From Edaphobacter flagellatus (GTDB lineage Bacteria; Acidobacteriota; Terriglobia; Terriglobales; Acidobacteriaceae): a stretch of 64,000 bases of DNA. The notes below the pieces were generated by a model, which searched no databases, had not been told where the DNA came from, and saw only the letters and a program-made list of their open reading frames with translations. Position numbers and translations under genes: made by a program. The stretch is taken from the NCBI RefSeq assembly GCF_025264665.1, contig NZ_CP073697.1, forward strand, positions 2,542,001 through 2,606,000, given 5' to 3'. Shown piece after piece: positions 33,255-41,205 of this stretch. Numbering within the stretch: position 1 is the stretch's first letter; each line of letters opens with the position of its first letter.

Positions 33255-34060
33255 ACGGGCATCTTTCAGCCGTAACCCTGAACGCTCTGATTGATGGCCA
33301 GCTTGCGGCCGAGGAGTTGCGCGTCGCCAAGGAGCACCTGGATCGTTGCCCGTCGTGCACATCGGATGCGCTGGAGTATGCGCTGCTGAAAAATACCGTC
33401 GCCCGCAATGGACAGCGGCATACGATGCCTGCCGGTTTTGAGGCGAAGATCAGGTCACAGATTTCCGCGCACCAGGCCGCAGCAGCTTCAAGCGATAAGA
33501 GCGCCGGTCCGCGAACCGGCACGCAGCGAAACATGGCGCTAGCGGGATGGGCTGCAGCCGCAGCGTTATTGCTGTCCGTAGGGGGAGCCGTTGTGGTCGA
33601 GCAGCGAGCGCGCCTCGCGGATGCTACGGCCATGCAGACCGCGTCGCTGGCTGCTGAGGTTGTCGACCAACATGTAGCGACGCTGGCCAACAGCCAGCCG
33701 CAGGTCGTCTCGTCAGACCGCCACACCGTGAAGCCGTGGTTCCAGGGCAAGATTCCCTTCAGCTTCAACCTGCCGGAACCGCTGCCGCAGGATACGAAGC
33801 TGGACGGAGCCAACCTGGCGTATCTTTACGGCCATCCGGCAGCACAACTGCTGTACAGCATCGGCAGGCATCGCGTCTCCGTATTTCTAACGGAGCGCAC
33901 GAACAGTACGCAGACGATGAAGACGCAGGAGCGTGCGGGCTATCACCTGGTCTCGTTCAGCACTGCCGATCTGGATGCCGTTGCCATCAGCGACGTCGAT
34001 CCAGCAAGGCTGGCTGAGTTAGTGCGCTCGATCGAACAAGCGCAAAATGGGAGCCACTGA
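33251..34060 (+). CDS. Membrane anti-sigma factor with zinc-finger ZAS domain
   Basis: A 269-residue protein. The N-terminal cytoplasmic part has the ZAS signature His29-x3-Cys33-x2-Cys36 (EHLDRCPSC), followed by one membrane helix (about 96-114, MALAGWAAAAALLLSVGGAVVV) and a periplasmic domain (about 115-269) containing RHTVKPWFQGKIPFSFNLPEPL and LYSIGRHRVSVFL. It should hold the ECF factor inactive until a periplasmic or redox signal is received. The periplasmic part resembles the C-terminal domain of other anti-sigma proteins with unknown ligand. Translationally coupled to the sigma gene. Confidence 0.92.
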   Translation: MNGHLSAVTLNALIDGQLAAEELRVAKEHLDRCPSCTSDALEYALLKNTVARNGQRHTMPAGFEAKIRSQISAHQAAAASSDKSAGPRTGTQRNMALAGWAAAAALLLSVGGAVVVEQRARLADATAMQTASLAAEVVDQHVATLANSQPQVVSSDRHTVKPWFQGKIPFSFNLPEPLPQDTKLDGANLAYLYGHPAAQLLYSIGRHRVSVFLTERTNSTQTMKTQERAGYHLVSFSTADLDAVAISDVDPARLAELVRSIEQAQNGSH

Positions 34061-34074
34061 TTCGTGGCTCCCAT
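34047..34074. terminator. Terminator overlapping the anti-sigma stop codon
   Basis: ATGGGAGCCAC and GTGGCTCCCAT form an 11-bp stem with the stop codon TGA in the loop. The convergent cytochrome gene ends nine bases later. A short TCGTATGTTTA follows. Confidence 0.75.
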
Positions 34075-34082
34075 TCGTATGT

Positions 34083-35192
34083 TTAGGGCTTGGTCTTGAG
34101 GAAGGCGATCAGATCGCTGATGTCCTTGTCGGTCAGATCTGGATGCGGAGGCATCGGCGGCTTGGCATCGGGGATGCCTTCCTTCGCGACGGTGCGGACA
34201 CGCTTCTCGCCGACGCGATCGACGACGCCGATCAGCGATGGGAAGACGGGCGGCATGCCGGCGCGTGTGGGTTGGTGGCAGACCGAGCAGTTGGCTGCGT
34301 AGACGGCCTTGCCGTGCACAGCGTCGCCCTTTGCGGGAGCCTCAGCAGCGGGTGCGGCACCAGCGGCCTGCGGTGCTGCAGGCTTAGCTATGCCGGCGAC
34401 CTCGACATTCTTGCTGCCGGGCTTGGTCGCTGTTGCCGGAGCCAGAGGCGCAGCGGCGATCGCGGTCTTTGCCGTGTCCGTCGTGGCTGCAGGAGTCGTC
34501 GCTGGGGCGGAGACAGCCGGTGCGCTCGATGTGGATGTGGAGGATGAGCCGAGCCATGCGCCGAGGAAGTCGCGCGAGAAGCCGGTGCTCTCCTCAACAG
34601 CCGCAATCGGAACTACATGAGCGCCGGAAGGAACATCGGACGAAGCTGCGTTCTGGCTCAGCTGCAGCGCACGAATGTAAGCCGCGATGGCCCAGCGGTC
34701 TTCGGGACGGATCTGTGCAGCATAGTCAGGCATTGCGCCGTAGCCATTGGTGATAACGGAGAAGAAGTGCCCCAGCGGCGCCTGGCGCAGCCGATACGAG
34801 TGGAAGCTGGTCGCCGGATAATACCCGCGCTCGACCACCATGCCCTTGCCGTTACCCACGCGCGAATGGCACGGTGTGCAGTAGATGTTGTAGCGCTCCT
34901 GTCCGCGTTCGAGCACATCGAGCGTCACCTTGAAGGGCATACCGTCGCCCTCGGCTCCATTCACCAGGCCGGTGGTGAAGTAGCTGGCCGTCTCAGCCTG
35001 CGAGCGCGCCACCGTATTCACAACCTGCGGACGCACAGAGCGGCCATCGGCGTAGAAACTGGTTCCGCGCTGCGGAAAGAACTTTGGCTGGTCGTGCATG
35101 TCCTGGCGGCAGCCGGTGACGGCGGCGGAGAGAAGCAGCGCTCCAGCGAGCGATACGGCTTTACCGAGGGGGAGGCGAAGACTCCGTGACAT
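34083..35192 (-). CDS. ActE-like cytochrome c lipoprotein fused to a second cytochrome domain
   Basis: A 369-residue protein with a lipoprotein signal (LLLSAAVTGC). The first part (about 30-185) matches the ActE subunit of alternative complex III: MHDQPKFFPQRGTSFYADGRSVRPQVVNTVAR, then CTPCHSRVGNGKGMVV and HFFSVITNGYGAMPDYAAQI. A Ser/Thr/Ala/Pro linker (about 215-285) joins a second cytochrome c domain with CSVCHQPTRAGMPP. The rest of the ActABCDF complex is not in this window, and the fused second haem domain is not part of ordinary ActE. It would be an outer-face electron carrier. The ECF/cytochrome cluster lies next to it. Confidence 0.85.
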   Translation of the reverse strand: MSRSLRLPLGKAVSLAGALLLSAAVTGCRQDMHDQPKFFPQRGTSFYADGRSVRPQVVNTVARSQAETASYFTTGLVNGAEGDGMPFKVTLDVLERGQERYNIYCTPCHSRVGNGKGMVVERGYYPATSFHSYRLRQAPLGHFFSVITNGYGAMPDYAAQIRPEDRWAIAAYIRALQLSQNAASSDVPSGAHVVPIAAVEESTGFSRDFLGAWLGSSSTSTSSAPAVSAPATTPAATTDTAKTAIAAAPLAPATATKPGSKNVEVAGIAKPAAPQAAGAAPAAEAPAKGDAVHGKAVYAANCSVCHQPTRAGMPPVFPSLIGVVDRVGEKRVRTVAKEGIPDAKPPMPPHPDLTDKDISDLIAFLKTKP

Positions 35193-35263
35193 AGTTTCCA
35201 GTTTCCAGTAGGTGGAGATATCGGGAGAGGATAAACTGCGCTTGCTTCCTCAGGAAAAGGCTA

Positions 35264-35298
35264 CACAGGCGCGATAGGGTTTTGCAACCGCGCCTGTG
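35264..35298 (-). terminator. Terminator after the membrane-protein gene
   Basis: CACAGGCGCG and CGCGCCTGTG are perfect 10-bp arms. On the minus strand they are followed by TAGCCTTTTCC. They lie between the membrane protein gene and the ActE-like gene. Confidence 0.75.
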
Positions 35299-35329
35299 CG
35301 ATATCGAAACCAGTTCCATAACGTACGGA

Positions 35330-36034
35330 TCATGCTGCGGATGCATCTCCAGTTCGCAGCTGACGGGGCAGAGCGAAGCCGACGGCGATCATCCAGATGA
35401 ATCCCGGAAAGCGGGTCAGCGGGATTAGAGGAACAAATTTGAGGTTGAGCATCGAAAACCAGCTCAGCTCGCCGATGACGGCAACGGCAAGTCCCATGAC
35501 GACAAGCCAACGCGGCAGCAGGCGATAAAAGCCCGCCGTAACCGAGACGCCTGCCGCGAGGATGCCGAAGCAGACCGAGTAGCCCGGGCCGCCGAGGCCG
35601 AACGAGACGCGGTAGAGCGCCTGCACCAGCGACGGACTGTGCCAGACGTCGGCATAGGTCATTGCCCACAAAAAGCATGCGGTTCCCATGACGTTGGCGG
35701 CAGTCAGGAAACCTCCGAAGAGGGCAATGCTGGTACCCGCGGCGCGGACGCGCAGAAAGTTCAACTGACTGACGACCGATGCAGTGAAAAGTCCAAGCGG
35801 GATCGCTGAGCCGAACTGCAGAAAGGCGCAGAGCAGAACGGCCGGATAGCGTTTGGAGAAGAAGTCGACCATCTGGTCGACGGTTGCGGCCGGGCCTGGG
35901 AAGTAGGGCATGCCACCGAAGGCCGTAACGGGAAAGAGCGAGGCCAGAAAGAGGCCAACGAAGACGAGCGCGACGAAGCCGATGTGCGGCCCGCGGAAGC
36001 GCTGGATGGGAAGCGAAGCGTTATGGGTATTCAT
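35330..36034 (-). CDS. Multi-pass membrane protein, possibly DUF4386-like
   Basis: A 234-residue protein with seven or so hydrophobic helices (for example FVALVFVGLFLASLFPVTAFGG and VMGLAVAVIGELSWFSML). The composition and the pattern of Gly, Trp and Pro resemble DUF4386-type proteins. The start at 36034 has AGGAGAGA nine bases upstream on the minus strand; an in-frame start at 36067 would lie within the operator and is less likely. Function unknown. It is divergent from marR; the promoter on the minus strand is TTGACA (36095-36090) and GTTAAT 18 bases on, overlapped by the operator. Confidence 0.75.
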   Translation of the reverse strand: MNTHNASLPIQRFRGPHIGFVALVFVGLFLASLFPVTAFGGMPYFPGPAATVDQMVDFFSKRYPAVLLCAFLQFGSAIPLGLFTASVVSQLNFLRVRAAGTSIALFGGFLTAANVMGTACFLWAMTYADVWHSPSLVQALYRVSFGLGGPGYSVCFGILAAGVSVTAGFYRLLPRWLVVMGLAVAVIGELSWFSMLNLKFVPLIPLTRFPGFIWMIAVGFALPRQLRTGDASAA

Positions 36035-36054
36035 GGAGTCTCTCCTGGACGACA

Positions 36055-36075
36055 TGTCGTTAATCATTAACGACA
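36055..36075. promoter_or_regulatory. Perfect palindrome, probable MarR operator
   Basis: TGTCGTTAAT and ATTAACGACA are perfect 10-bp arms around a single C. The site covers the -10 region of the divergent membrane-protein gene and lies 48 bases before the marR start. A MarR dimer would repress the membrane protein and perhaps itself. Confidence 0.8.
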
Positions 36076-36122
36076 GTAATTATTAATTTTGTCAATGATT
36101 AGATTTATGAAAGAATGCCCGC

Positions 36123-36608
36123 ATGGCACGATTTGCTCCTCCTCCATCGCTTGCAGCCGGTTTTCTGATCGCCCAGGTGGGTGGGTATGCCGCCTCGCAG
36201 TTTGCCGAGGCGTTGAAACCGCACGGCTTCGCGCCGCATGATGCGGGCATCCTGCGGCTGATCGGCAATGAGCCGGCTATCTCGCAGCAGGAGATCGCAA
36301 AGCGGCTGCGAATGCATGCCAGCCGTCTGGTAGGCCTGATCGACGATCTCGAGGAGCGCGGCATGATCGAGCGCCGCCCGTCGGAGAAGGATCGCAGGCT
36401 CTATGCGCTGCACCTGACCGGCAAAGGCGAGCAGGCGCTAACGATTGTTTCGAAGGTAGGTCGCGAGCATTCGCAAAAATTGCTGGCGGTCTTGAGCGAA
36501 GAAGAGCGCGTCAACCTGAGTGGACTGCTGACGCGTGTGGCAGAAAGCCACGGCCTGGTCTCGGGTGTGCATCCGGGATACAGCAAGTTGGGCGGGAAAG
36601 ACACATGA
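36123..36608 (+). CDS. MarR-family transcriptional regulator
   Basis: A 161-residue regulator with the winged-helix core: HDAGILRLIGNEPAISQQEIAKRLRMHASRLVGLIDDLEERGMIERRPSEKDRRLYALHLTGKG. The RRPSEKDRR wing is characteristic. It probably controls the divergent membrane protein through the palindrome at 36055-36075. A secreted-protein gene overlaps its end by four bases, so the two are coupled. Confidence 0.93.
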   Translation: MARFAPPPSLAAGFLIAQVGGYAASQFAEALKPHGFAPHDAGILRLIGNEPAISQQEIAKRLRMHASRLVGLIDDLEERGMIERRPSEKDRRLYALHLTGKGEQALTIVSKVGREHSQKLLAVLSEEERVNLSGLLTRVAESHGLVSGVHPGYSKLGGKDT

Positions 36609-37249
36609 GCAGGCTGCGCACAAGTTCCGTTGCCGGGGTACTCGCCGCGCTGATTTTGGTTGCGCAGGGCGCTACACCGGAGCGCGTAGCAGGCCGCTAT
36701 GTGCTTGAAGGCGAACACGAGGTTGGGTCAGAGCTCGTACTGCAGCGTGGCGGGCAGTTTGCATACATGCTGTCGTACGGCGCGGCTGACTACACAGCGC
36801 GAGGCAAGTGGCACGTTGCTGGCGAGACTGTCGTGCTCGATACGCGCCCGCCCACGGAGCCGCCATTCAAGCTGGTACGCAGCCTGCCGCTGCACACGCC
36901 TGACATTCGTGTGTGGGTGACGACGAAGAAGGGTACTCCCGTGCCGCGTCTTGAGGTGGTGCTGACGACCGAGAAGGGCGACGCAAGCGCGACAACAGAC
37001 CGCGACGGCATGGCGATCTTTCCAGCGGCCAGTGCGGCGAAGTCGGTAATCATTCGCATGCCGGTCTACAACAAGGATTCCGGTGCGATCGCATTGAAAG
37101 AGTTGGACACGGATATCACCTTCGTCATGAATCCGGAGGCGATTGCAACCGTGCCATTTCATGGCGAGATGCTGAAGATCGAAGGCGATACGCTGGAGAT
37201 GCTGTACTGGGACAAGACAAAACCCATGGTCTATCGCAGGCAGAAGTAG
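36605..37249 (+). CDS. Secreted hypothetical protein
   Basis: A 214-residue protein with a signal peptide (SVAGVLAALILVAQGATP). The mature part is beta-rich: a first domain (about 25-95) with VAGRYVLEGEHEVGSELVLQRGGQFAYML and GKWHVAGETVVL, then a carboxypeptidase-regulatory/Cna-B-like segment (about 98-175) with PVPRLEVVLTTEKGDASATTDRDGMAIFP. No enzyme motif is seen. It is translationally coupled to marR (ATGA), so its expression follows that regulator. Confidence 0.7.
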   Translation: MSRLRTSSVAGVLAALILVAQGATPERVAGRYVLEGEHEVGSELVLQRGGQFAYMLSYGAADYTARGKWHVAGETVVLDTRPPTEPPFKLVRSLPLHTPDIRVWVTTKKGTPVPRLEVVLTTEKGDASATTDRDGMAIFPAASAAKSVIIRMPVYNKDSGAIALKELDTDITFVMNPEAIATVPFHGEMLKIEGDTLEMLYWDKTKPMVYRRQK

Positions 37250-37296
37250 ATGATCTCTTCATGCCGAATTAAGCCCCAGTGGCTAGCATCCGCTTC

Positions 37297-39861
37297 ATGC
37301 GTTGGAAAGTTCATGCCGCCCTGTTGGTGTCATTGTTTGCCGTCTGTCTGTGCGGCTATGCGCAGGCAGGGTTTTCGGTGCGCGGCTCTGTGGTCGATCC
37401 GACAGGCAGCGGTATCTCGGGTGTGACGGTGCAGGCGAAGACCGACGCAGGGTCTGTCCTGGATCAGGCGAAGACGGACAACAAGGGTGAGTTTTTCTTT
37501 CGCAGTCTTCCTGGCGGTGATCTGTCGCTGGCGATTCCGGCATATGCGGGTTTTGCTGCAAAGACGACTGTGCTGCATCTGACCGGCAACGTCGCATCCC
37601 TTCGAGTGGCGTTGGCCCTGGAGGCTGTGCAGCAGGAGATGACGGTCGGAGCCGAGCAGGCGCTTTCGACCGATGCCTCAGAAAACCGCGACACCATAGC
37701 GACGACGGGCGACCAGTTGCGCAAATTGCCGGTCTTCGATCAGGACTATATCGCTGCGCTGACTCCGTTTCTCGATGCGTCGTCGGGGTCGTCGGGCGGT
37801 GCGACGATCATCGTCGATGGTGTCGAGATGAAGAGCGCAGGCGTCTCCGCCTCAGCGATACAGGAGGTGCGGGTCAACAACGATCCCTACTCATCGGAGT
37901 TTAATCGTCCCGGTCGCGGCCGCATCGAGATCATCACCAAGCCCGGCTCACCGCATTTTCACGGCGAGGCGAACTTTATCGTGCGCGATTCGACATTCAA
38001 CGCGAAGAACTACTTTGCATTGGTGCGGCCGCCGGAGAGCCGTCGCATTTACGAGGGCCACCTAAGCGGGCCGGTCGGCAATGGCGGACACACAAGCTTT
38101 ATCGGCTCAGCAACGTATCGCGAACAGAACACGGCTGCGGTGGTCAACGCGGTTGGGCCGAACGGGCCAATCATTCAGAACGTGCTGACGCCGAATCGCA
38201 ACTCGCAGTACTCGATACGGGTGACGCATGACTTCTCTGACAGGCACCGGCTTTCGGTGGGCTATACCTTTGAGGGCAGCAGCAGCACGAACGCGGGCGT
38301 GGGCGGCATCACGCTGGCGGAGGCAGGCTACAATCTCAACTCACGTGAGGATGACCTGATCTTCAATGACAGGTTGATTCTGTCACCCAACCTGATCAAT
38401 CAATTGCAGGTTGTCTTCGAAAAAGACGAGGATGTAACGAAGAGTGTTACAAATGCGCAGGCGATCCAGGTAAGCGGCTCATTCATCGGTGGCGGAGCGC
38501 AGGCCGACGTCGCCAAAACGGAGAACACCATCCATGTTAATGAGGTGATCACATGGAGCCATGGCCGGCATTACATTCGCGCCGGGGTGCAACTGCCGCA
38601 GTTCAGCCGTCGCGCCGTGGACGACCACACCAATCGGCTTGGTACCTATAAGTTCGCGTCGCTGGCTAATTATGCATCGCAGACTCCATACGTCTATACG
38701 GCGCAGCAGGGTGTGGGGCGTGGGCTTTACTGGATCAACGAGTTCGGCTCGTTCTTTCAGGACCAGATCAAACTGAATCGCCGCACGCAGCTGACCGTGG
38801 GTCTGCGCTACGACTGGCAGACATTTATCGGCGACAACAATAATTTGGCCCCGCGCGTTTCGCTGGCGTACTCACCGGGCAAAGGAAACACGATCCTCCG
38901 CGTGGGCAGCGGTGTCTTTTACGACCGTACGGGCGGCGACTTTCCGGCGACGGTGAAGCTTCATGATGGTGTGGTGTTGCACTCGGTGCAGGTGCAGAAT
39001 CCGAAGTTTCCTGTGACCGGCATCGATCCCGGTACGCTGCCGACGAACCTCGTGCGCTTCGATTCGCACGTGCGAGCGCCGTATGCGTACCAGTACAGCG
39101 CAGGTGTGGAGCAGCGTATTCATAAATCGGTGACGCTGACAGCGGCGTATCGCGGACAGGTGCAGGCGAAGAGCTTCCGCTCGCGCGATGCGAATGCGCC
39201 GATGCTTCCTCCAGACCCGAGCCTGACGGCGGACTATCCGCGTCCCGATCTGCGCTACGGGCAGATACAGCAGATCGAGTCGAGCGGACGCACGCTGCTG
39301 AATGCGCTTGATCTCTCCTTCCGTGGGCAGGCAGGGCGGTGGTTCTCCGGCCAGGCGCAGTACACGCTGGCGAGGTTCGAGGGCAACACCGGTGGCATCA
39401 ACACCTTCCCGCAGGACCAGTACCACCCAAACGCCGAATGGGGACGCTCCAACCAGGACCAGAGGCAGCGCTTCAACCTGATGGGTAACATCAACCCTGA
39501 CCACTGGTTGTCGCTGGGCGTGAACGCGACGCTGTATGCCGGCGCTCCCTATACAGAAACGACGGGCAACGACTACTACCACACCGGCCTGGGCAATGCG
39601 CGGCCGACAGGTGTCGGGCGTAACACGCTTCAGGGAGGAGGCGTGGCCTCGCTGGATCTGCTCTACGGGCACGACTTCGCCATCGGCAAGACGAAGGGCG
39701 ACGATGCGAGGGTAATCTCGGCGAATGTCTCGGCCTTCAATGTGTTGAATCGCACCAACTACACCAGCTACATCGGCACGCTCAGCTCCAGCCGCTTCGG
39801 CCGGCCGACGGCAGCGCTGGCCGGACGACAGCTGCAGTTCTCCGTGGGATACCGCTTTTAG
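37297..39861 (+). CDS. TonB-dependent-receptor-like outer membrane protein with N-terminal Cna-B domain (1)
   Basis: An 854-residue protein. The frame is open from a GTG at 37279, but the ATG at 37297 starts the signal peptide (WKVHAALLVSLFAVCLCGYAQA). A carboxypeptidase regulatory-like domain (about 25-115) has GSVVDPTGSGISGVTVQAKT, followed by a plug-like region (VDGVEMKSAGVSASAIQEVRVNNDPYSSEF) and a beta-barrel that ends with the aromatic terminus SVGYRF typical of outer membrane porin-like receptors. A GGATIIVDGVE plug segment is present; no TonB box is obvious. Ligand unknown. Followed on the same strand by two MacB-type permeases. Confidence 0.85.
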   Translation: MRWKVHAALLVSLFAVCLCGYAQAGFSVRGSVVDPTGSGISGVTVQAKTDAGSVLDQAKTDNKGEFFFRSLPGGDLSLAIPAYAGFAAKTTVLHLTGNVASLRVALALEAVQQEMTVGAEQALSTDASENRDTIATTGDQLRKLPVFDQDYIAALTPFLDASSGSSGGATIIVDGVEMKSAGVSASAIQEVRVNNDPYSSEFNRPGRGRIEIITKPGSPHFHGEANFIVRDSTFNAKNYFALVRPPESRRIYEGHLSGPVGNGGHTSFIGSATYREQNTAAVVNAVGPNGPIIQNVLTPNRNSQYSIRVTHDFSDRHRLSVGYTFEGSSSTNAGVGGITLAEAGYNLNSREDDLIFNDRLILSPNLINQLQVVFEKDEDVTKSVTNAQAIQVSGSFIGGGAQADVAKTENTIHVNEVITWSHGRHYIRAGVQLPQFSRRAVDDHTNRLGTYKFASLANYASQTPYVYTAQQGVGRGLYWINEFGSFFQDQIKLNRRTQLTVGLRYDWQTFIGDNNNLAPRVSLAYSPGKGNTILRVGSGVFYDRTGGDFPATVKLHDGVVLHSVQVQNPKFPVTGIDPGTLPTNLVRFDSHVRAPYAYQYSAGVEQRIHKSVTLTAAYRGQVQAKSFRSRDANAPMLPPDPSLTADYPRPDLRYGQIQQIESSGRTLLNALDLSFRGQAGRWFSGQAQYTLARFEGNTGGINTFPQDQYHPNAEWGRSNQDQRQRFNLMGNINPDHWLSLGVNATLYAGAPYTETTGNDYYHTGLGNARPTGVGRNTLQGGGVASLDLLYGHDFAIGKTKGDDARVISANVSAFNVLNRTNYTSYIGTLSSSRFGRPTAALAGRQLQFSVGYRF

Positions 39862-39968
39862 CGACAGATACTGTTATTCCCGCTTACGTCTGGACAGGGA
39901 ACGTTCGTCACTTCGCCAGCGTAGTTTCTTCTACGGCGGGGTAGACTGGATGTTCCCGGTACGACGCT

Positions 39969-41195
39969 ATGGAATTTAAGGAAGCGGTAAGGATTGCCCT
40001 GCAGTCGTTGTGGGCCAACAAGCTGCGATCGATCCTGACGCTGCTGGGCGTAGTGATCGGCGTGGCCTCGGTGATTGCTGTGGTGACGCTGGTCAACGGC
40101 GCGAACGTCTACGTGGCCAGCAAGGTAAACAGCTACGGCGCCGACGTCTTCACCATCAGCAAGCAGCCGCAGATCATTACCAACTACACGGACTACGTTC
40201 GCTACCAGAAGCGCAAGAACCTGCTGATGGACGATTATCGTTACATTGCCGAGAACTGCAAACACTGTTCGCAGATCGGAGCGCAACAGACCAACCTGGG
40301 CAAGATCGTCTTCGGCACGCAGTCATCGACCGACACCGTGATTCGTGGCCAGACCTATGCGATGCCCGAGATGCAGAACATCAACATCGTGCAGGGTCGA
40401 GGATTCACTCCCACCGATGAAGATCACGCCTCGCATGTGGCGCTCATCGGGGCCGATATTCAGGAGAACCTGATGAAGGGCGACGATCCGATCGGCAAGG
40501 AGATTCGCGTCGACGGCGTGCCCTACACAGTGATCGGCCTGGGCGAGAAGCAGGGCAAGACGCTCGGCCAGAGCCAGGACAACTGGGTCGCCGTTCCGCT
40601 AACCGCGTTTCAGAAGACCTACGGCACGGCGAAGACTGTCACCATCTACGCCAAGGCAGGCACGGGCGAGCAGCAGCTGGAGACGGCAACCGACGAGGCG
40701 CGTGTGCTGATGCGCTCCTTCCGCCACGATGCTCCGGGAACCCCAGACAGTTTCACGCTCGAGACAAGCGATACCTTTGTCGGTCTGTGGAAGAGCATCA
40801 GCTCAGGTTTCGAGGCCGTGGCCGTCGCGATTGCCGGAATCTCGTTGGTGGTCGGCGGTATCGTGATTATGAACATCATGCTGGTGTCGGTAACCGAGCG
40901 CACGCGCGAGATCGGCGTAAGAAAAGCGCTGGGCGCCAAGCGCGGCGACATCCTGTTGCAGTTCCTCATCGAGTCGGCGACGATGGCGTTGGCCGGCGGT
41001 GCCATCGGCGTGGTCGGCGGCATGGGCGTGGCGCAGGTGGTCACCGTGCTGCTCGGCTTCCCTTCGTCGGTTGCGCTGTGGAGCATCTTTGCCGGGCTGG
41101 TTGTCGCAGCTGGCGTTGGTATCTTCTTTGGCGTCTATCCGGCGCGTAAAGCTGCAGACCTCGACCCGATTGTTGCGCTGCGGTCGGAGATATAA
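39969..41195 (+). CDS. MacB-type ABC transporter permease (1 of 2)
   Basis: A 408-residue single-unit permease. Residues 1-40 contain MEFKEAVRIALQSLWANKLRSILTLLGVVIGVASVIAVVTL, the first helix, followed by the periplasmic MacB core and three C-terminal FtsX helices: IAGISLVVGGIVIMNIMLVSVTERTREIGVRKALGAKRGDIL is the coupling segment. It ends LDPIVALRSEI. An ATPase partner is not present nearby. The second permease starts ten bases later. Confidence 0.93.
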   Translation: MEFKEAVRIALQSLWANKLRSILTLLGVVIGVASVIAVVTLVNGANVYVASKVNSYGADVFTISKQPQIITNYTDYVRYQKRKNLLMDDYRYIAENCKHCSQIGAQQTNLGKIVFGTQSSTDTVIRGQTYAMPEMQNINIVQGRGFTPTDEDHASHVALIGADIQENLMKGDDPIGKEIRVDGVPYTVIGLGEKQGKTLGQSQDNWVAVPLTAFQKTYGTAKTVTIYAKAGTGEQQLETATDEARVLMRSFRHDAPGTPDSFTLETSDTFVGLWKSISSGFEAVAVAIAGISLVVGGIVIMNIMLVSVTERTREIGVRKALGAKRGDILLQFLIESATMALAGGAIGVVGGMGVAQVVTVLLGFPSSVALWSIFAGLVVAAGVGIFFGVYPARKAADLDPIVALRSEI

Positions 41196-41205
41196 GGAGC
41201 AGGCG

